From Rhodoblastus sp963713695 (GTDB taxonomy: Bacteria; Pseudomonadota; Alphaproteobacteria; Rhizobiales; Beijerinckiaceae), in assembly GCA_963713695.1 (NCBI GenBank), contig CAVQMU010000010.1:1-64000 (forward strand): a DNA stretch of 64,000 nt. Reading direction: 5' to 3'. The stretch's first letter is position 1; each line of letters opens with the position of its first letter. Both the position numbers and the translations under genes were made by a program. Below, in pieces: positions 1-8,200 of the stretch. The notes beneath the pieces were generated by a model. It was not told the DNA's origin and made no database searches. It saw only the letters and a list, made by a program, of their open reading frames with translations.

Positions 1-54
1 GGCTCTGAGGGGCGACATGTTGTCTCAGGGAACCAGCCGCCACAGGACCGAACG

Positions 55-783
55 TTGCGCCAGGAGCCGAAACGCCGGCTCCTGACGGTCGAGACCGTGG
101 GGCATCACGCCGCATATGCTGCGGATCACCTTCTCCTCGCCGGATCTCGCGGATTTCTCCAGTCCTTCGCCGGACGATCACATCGAGCTGTTCTTGCCCG
201 ATCCCGCCAATCCCGGCCAGCAGGTCATGCGCGACTATACGCCGCGCGCTTTCGACGCCGCGCGGAAAATTTTGACGTTAGATTTCGCCCTGCATGATGC
301 GGGTCCGGCTACGGCCTGGGCGCTCGCCGCCCAGCCGGGCGACAGGCTTGCCATTGGCGGACCCAAGGGCTCGGTGATGGTCGCCGACGATTTCGATTTC
401 TACCTGCTGATCGGCGACGAATCCGCCTGCCGGCGATCGGGCGGCGCGTGGAAGGCCTGCGCGCCGGCGATCCGGTGACCACGATTATCGTCGTCGATGG
501 GCCGGAAGACGCCCAAAAGTTCGAGACCCGCGCCAACTGGACACCGGTCTGGGCCTGTCGCCATGGCTCACACGCCGATGACGCGGCGATGCTGCGGCGC
601 GCGCTCGAAGCGTGGCAGGCGCCACAAGGGGAAGGCTATGTCTGGATCGCGGCGGAGGCCCGGGTCGCCAAAAACCTGCGCGACGTCATGCTTGAAGATC
701 GTGGCCATCCAAAAGGCTGGCTCAAGGCGTCGGGCTATTGGGTCCGCGGCCAAGCCGGAGCGGCGGAAAAACTCGATCGTTGA
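55..783 (+). pseudogene. Siderophore-interacting protein (FAD-binding, YqjH/ViuB-like), frameshifted
   Basis: Members of this family are cytoplasmic NAD(P)H-dependent flavin reductases that release iron from ferric siderophores. The conserved pieces occur in order but in shifting frames: an N-terminal PKRRLLTVETVG stretch near 64-105, then TPHMLRITFSSPDLADF from about 107, an RDYTPRAFD flavin-binding motif near 230-255, LLIGDESA near 405-430, then LPAIGRRVEGLRAGDP from about 433 to a stop at 781-783. The first shift lies near 106 and the second near 433; the second is repaired by adding one base. No convincing start codon is visible; TTG at 55 is the first in-frame candidate and the gene could begin outside the window. 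It is either decayed or carries assembly indels. A YqjI-like repressor, the classical regulator of this family, lies 12 kb downstream. Confidence 0.75.
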
Positions 784-791
784 GGACATCC

Positions 792-1508
792 ATGACTGCA
801 TCCCGTCCCAGCTGGCGGTCCGGGCGGCGCTCTGGTTCGCAAAGTTGCCGCCGACGCCGCGCCTCACCTATGGGCTGAAGGCGGCGTCCTCGCTTGCCGC
901 TTTGGCCAATGCCGGCGCGTTGCTGGCGACCGTGATCGTGATCGCGCTGGGCAGCATTGGTCGATTTTAAACGCCGCAGCCCAGCGCCAGCGGCTGGGTG
1001 ATCGCGGTTGCGCTTTCAGGCGCGCTGGTCAATGGCGGTTGCGCCGCGCTTCGGCGCGCCTCCTATCTCCGCATGCTCGCAGACCTGATGGTTTCGGCAT
1101 TTGTGGCCTTGTCTGCCTTGATCGGCGGGCTGACTGGTTGGCTTTGGGTCAATCGGCTCTGCTCGCTGGCCTTGAGCCTGTTCCTTGCCTTTGCCGTTGG
1201 GCAAGGCGTTGCATCTGGCGCTGGCCGGCGTTCCCAAGCAGATCAACCCCGCCGAAGTGTGTGGCTTACTCGCTCGTCTGCCCGGGGTCGCCGACGTCCA
1301 TGATCTGCACATCTGGTCCTTGGGCACGGCAGAAATCGCCTTAACCTGCCATTTGGTGATGCCTGACGGTCATCCCGGAGACGCGTTCATCTTTGATACA
1401 GGCCGGAGGCTGGATACGGATTTCAGGATCAGCCACGCCACCTTTCAGGTGGAAATCAGCGACGCTCTGGCTGGCGCCCTGAAAGAACGAAGAAAGGCAA
1501 AGTCATGA
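792..1508 (+). pseudogene. Cation diffusion facilitator (CDF) transporter, decayed
   Basis: CDF proteins export Zn, Co, Cd or related divalent metals across the inner membrane by proton antiport. Recognisable pieces are RLTYGLKAASSLAALANA (TM3 region, about 865-920), SGWVIAVALSGALVNG (about 985-1035), YLRMLADLMVS (TM5 region, about 1060-1095) and the cytoplasmic C-terminal domain with GVPKQINPAEV and VADVHDLHIWSLGTAE (about 1220-1330). There is a stop codon at 968-970, a frame change near 1190, a missing stretch before TM5, and the two N-terminal helices are absent. The TM5 metal-binding His of the HxxxD motif is Arg here, so even a repaired frame would probably not transport. ATG 792 follows a GAGG but reads out of frame. 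The remnant ends overlapping the next start codon, as in a former operon. Confidence 0.75.
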
Positions 1509-2005
1509 AAGTTTCGCGCGAATGGGCCACCCCCGTCACTATTAGCGCCTTCGGACTGATGGCGGTCACCGGCCTGCTGATGTTCTTCCATTTTGACAGC
1601 GGCCTCAACAAATTCGCCCACGAATGGCTTGGCTGGGTGATGGTCGCCGGAGTCGGCCTGCACGCTGTCGCCAATTGGGGCGCGTTCAAACGCTATTTTG
1701 TTTCCAGCGCCACGGGGCGCGCCGTAATTGCCACCTTCGCGCTGGCGCTGCTTGCCTCCTTCGCGCCGCTTGGCGGCAAGGGCGCGCCGCCACAGATTCT
1801 CGCGATGGACGCCATCGCCAAGGCGCCCATCGCGGCTGTCGCCCCGCTGACCGGCCGCTCCGCCGACGATCTGGTGCAGATGCTGAAAAATGCCGGCATC
1901 GTTCTTAGCGGACCCGAAGCCACGATCGCGAGCGTCGCCGGGAGCGATCGCGCACTTCAAGCCAAGGCCATGTCAACGTTGTTTGGCGGCGGAAAAACCA
2001 ATTGA
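1505..2005 (+). CDS. DUF4405 membrane protein (small b-type cytochrome-like)
   Basis: A 166-residue protein with two or three N-terminal membrane helices (about residues 10-30, 40-57 and 72-90) carrying histidines at 29, 39 and 53, the pattern of the DUF4405 family of small haem-binding, flavinylation-associated cytochromes. The C-terminal part (about 95-166) is soluble and contains RSADDLVQMLKNAGI, a short helical segment that could face the periplasm. ATG 1505 overlaps the stop of the preceding CDF remnant (ATGA) and has a GAAGAAAGG ribosome site. A redox partner role is inferred from the family; the electron donor and acceptor are unknown. Confidence 0.65.
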   Translation: MKVSREWATPVTISAFGLMAVTGLLMFFHFDSGLNKFAHEWLGWVMVAGVGLHAVANWGAFKRYFVSSATGRAVIATFALALLASFAPLGGKGAPPQILAMDAIAKAPIAAVAPLTGRSADDLVQMLKNAGIVLSGPEATIASVAGSDRALQAKAMSTLFGGGKTN

Positions 2006-2164
2006 TCGGGCGCAGGATGTTTCGCCTGCGGGGTCCAGTCTCGCGTTAAAGCATCTCGTCACCATGCGCAGCCACGCAGCAGATCTCAATATTCGGCCTG
2101 CCCCCGGCCAGCGCTGCGCCAAGTTCGCGAGCGTCATCATTCTCGCAACGCCCCAAGGACCAAG

Positions 2165-3175
2165 ATGAAACCGATTCAAAAATTTTCAGCTCTTGCCGCG
2201 CTCGTCCTCAATTTCTTAGCCCCGGCCGTCGCCGCAGAGGCTCCCGTCTATGGCCCGCAATTGGAGGGCTTTTCCTACCCCTTTCCCCTGGCTCATCTGA
2301 CCTTCGAGTCGCAGGGCAAGAGTCTGGAAATGGGCTATATGGACGTGCCAGCGGCGGCCAATCCCAATGGGAAAACGGCCGTTTTGCTGCATGGCAAAAA
2401 TTTTTGCGCGGCTACCTGGGAGAGTACGATCAGCACTCTTTCCCAGGCGGGATATCGCGTGATCGCGCCGGACCAGATCGGGTTTTGCACGTCGTCAAAA
2501 CCGACGAGTTATCAATATTCCTTTCAGCAATTGGCGACAAACACCCATGCGTTGCTGGAGAAGCTCGGCGTTCAGAATTCTGTGCTGATCGCGCATTCGA
2601 CGGGCGGCATGCTGGCGACGCGTTACAGCCTGATGTTTCCCGACGCGGTGTCGAAGCTCGTGCTCGTCAACCCGATCGGACTGGAGGACTGGAAGGCGAA
2701 AGGCGTGCCTTACCGCACCATCGATCAATGGCGCGAACGCGAGCTGAAGCTCTCGGCCGAGGGCGTGAAAGCCTATGAACTGAAGACTTATTACGTCGGG
2801 CGCTGGAGGCCGGAATTCGACAAATGGGTGGAGATGCTGGCGGGGCTGAATCGCGGGCCGGGACATGAAAGCGTCGCGTGGAATTCAGCCCTGATCTACG
2901 ACATGATTTTCACCCAGCCGGTGTTCTATGAGTTTCCGAACCTGAAAGTTCCGACCGTCCTGATGATCGGTGACATGGATAACACCGCAATCGGCAGCGA
3001 CGCCGCGACGCCAGAAGTCAAAGCCCAGCTCGGACATTATAACGTCCTCGGCAGACAGGTCGCCGGCATGATCCCCAAAGCCCGCCTGATCGAATTTCCA
3101 GAACTCGGCCACGCGCCACAAATTGAGCAGCCGGAGCGCTTCCACGCTGAACTGCTGAAAGCGCTTTCGCAATAA
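2165..3175 (+). CDS. Secreted alpha/beta hydrolase
   Basis: A 336-residue hydrolase with a signal peptide of about 23 residues ending AVAAEA, so probably periplasmic. The fold is shown by the oxyanion strand AVLLHGKNF (about 77-85), the nucleophile elbow AHSTGG with Ser145, an acid in MIGDMDN (Asp270) and the His in ELGHAPQ (His316). The elbow is AHSTGG rather than the common GHSMGG. It most resembles broad alpha/beta hydrolases acting on small esters or lactones; the substrate cannot be told from sequence. It stands alone, with 159 bp upstream and no partner downstream. Confidence 0.85.
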   Translation: MKPIQKFSALAALVLNFLAPAVAAEAPVYGPQLEGFSYPFPLAHLTFESQGKSLEMGYMDVPAAANPNGKTAVLLHGKNFCAATWESTISTLSQAGYRVIAPDQIGFCTSSKPTSYQYSFQQLATNTHALLEKLGVQNSVLIAHSTGGMLATRYSLMFPDAVSKLVLVNPIGLEDWKAKGVPYRTIDQWRERELKLSAEGVKAYELKTYYVGRWRPEFDKWVEMLAGLNRGPGHESVAWNSALIYDMIFTQPVFYEFPNLKVPTVLMIGDMDNTAIGSDAATPEVKAQLGHYNVLGRQVAGMIPKARLIEFPELGHAPQIEQPERFHAELLKALSQ

Positions 3176-3640
3176 ATGAACGCCTTTTGCGTCGCAGCAG
3201 CAGCGCCGACCTCGCACTGATTTCGAATGACTGTTCCAGGCTATTGAATGGCGATGTCTGGCGAGTTGGACGACCGGCGGCTTTGGGTCAAAACCGGGCG
3301 CAGGCGCTACGACCGCTTTTTACAACGGAGGCGAGCGGCTCCGATGGCGCGCGCCAGCTTCAGGAGTTAGCCCCCCTCGGCCGTCCCGGCGAAAATCGGA
3401 ACGTTGCGCGGATGCGAGGGCACGATCTCGACCAAGAGGTCGTCGCCGACAAGCGTTTTCGAGTTCTCTCCCGGATCACGGAATTCGATTGGAAAGACGT
3501 CTTTAGGCCAATCGAAATCAGGCGATGCAACCGGAGCGGTTTGGGATTAATATCAATTTAGGCTGTCCCCTTGGTGAGCTACGTAGGCATCCTTTCCTAT
3601 GGCGCTAGAGTAACATGAGTTAATTATTTCAATTAGATCG
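3176..3640. other. Intergenic stretch, no gene recognised
   Basis: An open frame at 3187-3561 gives a low-complexity Arg-rich protein with no family resemblance and no ribosome site. From about 3545 the base composition becomes clearly more AT-rich, which marks the approach to the tRNA fragment at 3641. Confidence 0.4.
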
Positions 3641-3691
3641 CCTAGACTACGAATTTAGGGGTCAGAGGTTCGAATCCTTTCGGGCGCGCCA
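3641..3691 (+). other. tRNA-Arg(ACG) 3' fragment, probable attachment-site remnant
   Basis: The sequence carries an anticodon stem-loop CTAGA-CTACGAA-TTTAG (anticodon ACG), the variable region, a T-arm AGAGG-TTCGAAT-CCTTT, the acceptor 3' strand CGGGCGC, discriminator G and encoded CCA. This matches the 3' two thirds of alphaproteobacterial tRNA-Arg(ACG). The matching 5' half (acceptor GCGCCCG and D-arm) is absent: the upstream bases are AT-rich and cannot form it. A tRNA 3' fragment is what tRNA-targeting integrases leave at one end of an integrated element. No integrase is in the window. The fragment sits just outside the toxin locus. Confidence 0.7.
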
Positions 3692-3761
3692 TTTCCGACA
3701 CCACTTCGGATAAAACTGGGAACACCGGACTGACTTACGTTGTCGACTCACGTGTTATCCG

Positions 3762-4164
3762 TCAGCTATCTTTGATCGTGTCTAAGATCTGTTCGGGCGT
3801 CGAGACGATACGCGGTTCGCCAAGTTTTTTAATCATGGTTTGGGGCAGGTGATCCCGAACAAACGATTGGGCGATTACAGGCCCGCCGCCCGGCCAATAT
3901 AAGCAGCTTGGCGTTTGTTGGAGCATAGTGAGGACGGCGCGCCAAAATTCAAGAACTCTCCGGTGGCCGCGAAACGGAAAGCCCGGCGGTGGGTCGATCC
4001 TTGCTCACTCTCAGCTCGCTTCAACTCCCGTCCGGGTATTTCAAGATGAATACATCCCAACTCGTGCCGACGGAATAGTCTAAGAACAGTTCTCCTATTA
4101 GTTCACAGGGAATATTGATCGCTTGACCATTCTGAAAGCTTTGGAGAAAAATTTCAAAACTCAT
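3762..4164 (-). pseudogene. Immunity protein partner of the REase-fold toxin, disrupted
   Basis: ATG at 4164 overlaps the toxin stop codon by four bases (ATGA). The reading MSFEIFLQSFQNGQ to KYPDGS is followed by a TGA near 4020, continues in the same frame as SELRVSKDRPTAGLSVSRPPE, then after a one-base shift near 3950 resumes as VLEFWRAVLTMLQQTPS, includes LYWPGGGPVIA, and ends with TPEQILDTIKDS at 3762. The whole equals about 134 codons plus one base. The TGA can be explained by a 3-bp AAG insertion splitting a TGC codon (PDGS-C-EL). The position directly after the toxin and the general pattern fit small cytoplasmic immunity proteins of polymorphic toxins. A two-event lesion is harder to blame on sequencing than a single indel. 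Confidence 0.65.
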
Positions 4165-5177
4165 GGCGTCCTCGGCGGCGTATAGAAAACACGGACATTC
4201 GCAAGACCTGTTGATTTCACGTAGTTGGAAACGTACGTGGCAACTCTGGATTCGGCGAAATGGTATTCGACCAATCGATTTACCGCAGCTGCCGAATATC
4301 TTGGCAGATCGGCCTTCATTTTGTCGATGCCTTCGTACCAATCCTCCCATTCTCCTGAAGGTGTCATTGCAAACTCATAGCCGGGTCCTTTGGCTTCGAG
4401 CATTGTGCCATCAGTCGTGCGGCAACCGTCGAACATGACGCCATTCAGATATACAGCCATGCCACGCGGCAATCCCGTAATTTGTTGCTGGTAAGCGGCT
4501 GCTCTTTCTTTCATTCCGCTTGGCCGGTCGGGGACAGGATCGGGGCACAGTTGCGGCTCATCGGAGGCTTCGTCGGTCGCCGCGCCGGCGCTAGCGTTGT
4601 TCCGGGCTTGCGCCGTGCGCATAGCTGAGACGCCAGCATTGTCCAGCATGAAACTGTTGCCGACACCGCGACCGACAATCGTTCCATCGGCGTCACGGTA
4701 AAAGCCATCCCGGTCGGGCATTCCGGAAAACAGCAGTTGCGCCCCACCCTGATCGTCGCGCTGGATCAGCGTCAACCGCATCTCGCTGAAACGGTAGTTC
4801 AGGCCAGGATGGCCAGGAACCGTGCCGTTGGACGCAAGTGATTCGTTGTTCGGAAACAAGACACCCGCTGCAACGGCAACAGGGCCGGCGAGCCTCGCGC
4901 TCGTTTGCCGCAACCAGGGCAGGCTCCTCGCCGCAAATGATGAGACTGCGTCTGCTGCCCCGGCGGTCCATTGGCCTGCGCCTGCCGAACCTGCGGGAAC
5001 ACGTGGCTGCGTCAGATAGCCGAGGCTATCCCACTTGGCGAGTTCATCGATCTCGCGCATCCGTTTCGCGGCGCCGCCATGCGGCAAAGGCGGAAACTGG
5101 GCTTGAACGAGGGCGATGGCGGCACGGCAGGGGTTGTTTTCGTTCAGCGCGCGAGCGACCGTTTCAAGGCTTTGCAT
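4161..5177 (-). CDS. Putative polymorphic toxin with C-terminal Tox-REase-5-like nuclease domain
   Basis: About 338 residues from ATG 5177 (MQSLETVARALNENNP); an in-frame ATG at 5255 would add 26 residues that look non-coding. The N-terminal part carries QPRVPAGSAGAGQWT, a motif common ahead of toxin domains in alphaproteobacteria, then a hydrophobic Ala/Val segment. The last 120 residues contain VYLNGVMFDGCRT, LEAKGPGYEF and VEYHFAES: Asp250, Glu261 and Lys263 form a PD-(D/E)xK nuclease signature. The likely action is cutting nucleic acid in a target cell. There is no signal peptide and no VgrG, PAAR or Rhs partner nearby, so delivery is unknown. Its immunity partner overlaps by four bases and is broken. 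The locus lies next to a tRNA-Arg fragment, which suggests horizontal arrival. Confidence 0.7.
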   Translation of the reverse strand: MQSLETVARALNENNPCRAAIALVQAQFPPLPHGGAAKRMREIDELAKWDSLGYLTQPRVPAGSAGAGQWTAGAADAVSSFAARSLPWLRQTSARLAGPVAVAAGVLFPNNESLASNGTVPGHPGLNYRFSEMRLTLIQRDDQGGAQLLFSGMPDRDGFYRDADGTIVGRGVGNSFMLDNAGVSAMRTAQARNNASAGAATDEASDEPQLCPDPVPDRPSGMKERAAAYQQQITGLPRGMAVYLNGVMFDGCRTTDGTMLEAKGPGYEFAMTPSGEWEDWYEGIDKMKADLPRYSAAAVNRLVEYHFAESRVATYVSNYVKSTGLANVRVFYTPPRTP

Positions 5178-5241
5178 CCGCCGTGACAAATCGACGGGGA
5201 CGCCAACTGATTTATCGACGCGCGGGCTTAACCAAAGCCCG

Positions 5242-8200
5242 ATGCGCCACCACATGCAGGGAGATCGGCAACCTCGAGTTTGCAGCGGCGTTTTGCGGAA
5301 TCCGGCTTCGTCCTCCTCCTTGAATGCCCACTCCCGCGACGAACAAACGCGGGCGGGAGCGGACTCGCGCGCGCTTCCGTCTTCGGTCCTCGAGCTTTTT
5401 CATCCCGCTGTCGCCGGCTGGTTTTCACGCCATTTTGCGGCTCCCACCGCCGCCCAGGCTGAAGCCTGGCCGGCGATCAAGGCTGGGCGGGACGCCTTGA
5501 TCGCGGCGCCGACCGGCTCCGGAAAGACGCTGGCGGCCTTTCTGGCGGCGATCGACGATCTTGTCCGACTGGGGCTCGATGGCAGGCTGACCGACGCGAC
5601 GCACATCGTTTATGTCTCGCCGCTCAAGGCCCTCTCGAACGACATTCATCGCAATCTCGAGACGCCGCTCGCGGGCGTCCGCGCAGAGTTGGCGCGACTG
5701 GGCCTGCCCGAAGTCGAAATCCGCGCCTGGGTTCGCACCGGCGACACGCCTGCCGCCGAGCGCGCGCGGATGCGCCGCCGTCCGCCGCATATCCTGGTGA
5801 CCACCCCGGAATCGCTTTACGTGCTGCTGGGCTCGGACTCCGGCCGCAAGATGCTGGCCGCCGCGCGCTCCGTCGTGGTCGATGAAATCCACGCCCTGGC
5901 TCCGAACAAGCGTGGCGCCCATCTCGCGCTTTCGCTGGAGCGCCTCGCGGCGCTGTGCGGCGACAAACTGCAGCGGGTCGGCTTGTCCGCCACGCAAAAC
6001 CCCGTCGAGACCGTCGCCCATTTTCTTGTCGGGGCGGCGCCGGACGGCGCCCCTGCGCGAAAAGCGGCGATCATCGATACCGGCCATCAGCGGCCGCGCG
6101 ACCTTGGCGTCGAAGTCCCGGGATCGCCGCTGGAGGCGGTGATGTCCGGCGAGGTCTGGACGCAGGTCTACGACCGGCTCGCGCGTTTGATCGAGGCGCA
6201 GAAAACGACGCTGGTTTTCGTCAATACGCGCCGGATGGCGGAACGCGTGGCGCATGAATTGTCCGGGCGGCTCGGCGAACGCGCGGTGACCGCGCATCAC
6301 GGCAGCATGTCCAGGGAGCATCGCCTGTCCGCCGAGCAAAGGCTGAAGCGCGGCGAATTGAAGGCTTTGGTCGCCACGGCTTCGCTGGAGCTCGGTATCG
6401 ACATCGGCGACGTCGATCTCGCCTGCCAGCTTGGCTCGCCGCGATCGATCGCCGGTTTTCTGCAGCGGGTTGGCCGCTCCGGCCACGCCATTGGCGGCAC
6501 GCCCAAGGGACGGCTGTTTCCGCTGTCGCGCGACGATCTGGTCGAATGCGCCGCTTTGCTCGACAGCGTCCGCCGCGGCGAACTCGACCGACTCGCCGTT
6601 CCCGAACGGCCGCTCGACGTGCTGGCGCAGCAGATCGTCGCGGAAGTCTCGGCGCAGGATTGGCCGGAGACGGCGCTTTATGACCGGCTGCGGCGCGCCT
6701 GGCCTTACCGCCTGCTGGCGCGGACAGATTTCGACGAGGTCGTCCGGATGCTCGCCATGGGGTTCGCAACTTGGGGTTTCGCGACCCGTCGCGGCAGGCG
6801 CGGCGCGCTCGTCCATCGCGACGCCGTCCATCAGATCCTGCGCGGCCGCCGCGGCGCCCGCACGACAGCCCTGACCTCCGGCGGCGTGATTCCGGACAAT
6901 GCCGATTATCAGGTCGTGCTGGAGCCGGAAAACCAGGTCATCGGCAGCGTCAACGAAGACTTCGCCGTCGAGAGCATGCAGGGCGACGTGTTCCAGCTTG
7001 GCAACGCCTCCTATCGCATCCAGCGCGTCGAGCGCGGCACGGTGCGGGTCGAGGACGCGCATGGACAGCCGCCGACCATGCCGTTCTGGATCGGCGAGGC
7101 GCCCGGACGCGCCGACGTGCTCTCGGCCTCGGTCTCGCGATTGCGCTCCGAGATGGAAACGCGGCTGAACGCCGATCCTTCGGGCGGTAAGGCGCTGGCC
7201 TGGCTGGTCGAGACGATCGGCGTCGCCGCGCCGGCCGCCGGGCAATTGATCGACTATCTGGCCGCAGGCCTTGCCGCGTTCGGCCGCCTGCCCACGCAGG
7301 ACACGATCGTGCTGGAGCGCTTCTTCGACGAAGCGGGGGGCATGCAACTCGTCATCCACTCGCCCTTCGGCAGCCGGATCAACCGCGCGTGGGGGCTGGC
7401 GCTGCGCAAACGGTTTTGCCGCAAATTCAATTTCGAGCTGCAGGCGGCGGCGACCGAGGACACTATCGTCCTGTCCCTGACGACGGCGCATAGTTTCGAC
7501 CTTGGCGACGTCGCGCGCGCCCTTCATTCCGCCAGCGTGCGGCCCTTGCTGGTCCAGGCCCTGCTGACCGCGCCGATGTTCGCCGCCCGCTGGCGCTGGG
7601 TGGCGGGCGTGGCGCTCGCCCTGCCCAGGTTTCGCGGCGGCAGGAAGGTTCCGCCGCAATTCTTGCGCATGCAGGCCGAGGACTTGATCGCGGCGGTTTT
7701 TCCAGACCAGATCGCCTGCGCGGAAAACCTGGCGGGAGAGCGCGAGATACCCGACCATCCCCTGACCAATCAGGCGATCGAAGACTGCTTGCGCGAGGCG
7801 ATGGACATTGACGGGCTCGAAGGCGTGCTGGGGCGACTGGAGACGGGCGAAATCCAGGTCGTCGCCCGCGACCTGACCCAGCCGTCGCCGCTGGCGCTCG
7901 AAGTCCTGTCCGCGCGTCCCTACGCCTATCTCGACGACGCGCCTCTGGAGGAGCGGCGGACGCAGGCCGTCATGGCGCGGCGCTGGCAGGACCCGCAAAG
8001 CGCTTCCGACCTCGGCCGGCTCGATCCGGAAGCGATTGAAAGGGTGCGCGCCGAGGCCTGGCCCGATCCGGTCAATGCGGAGGAGCTGCATGACGCCCTG
8101 CTTTGGCTTGGCTGCCTGACCGAGGCGGAGGCGGAAGCCGGGCCCGGCTGGACGGATTGGCTCGCAGCGCTGGCGCGCGAAAATCGCGTCGCCCGCATGG

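Noticed and set aside
29..56. Sigma-EcfG promoter at the start of the window
   Set aside because: GGAAC is followed by CGTT, but the spacer is 19 bp, outside the 16-17 bp range.
3187..3561. 124-codon open frame after the hydrolase gene
   Set aside because: No ribosome site, no family resemblance and low-complexity composition.
5425..8091. Long minus-strand open frame opposite the helicase (888 codons)
   Set aside because: GC-rich third positions of lhr suppress stop codons on the other strand; the translation has no family resemblance and lhr has all helicase motifs.
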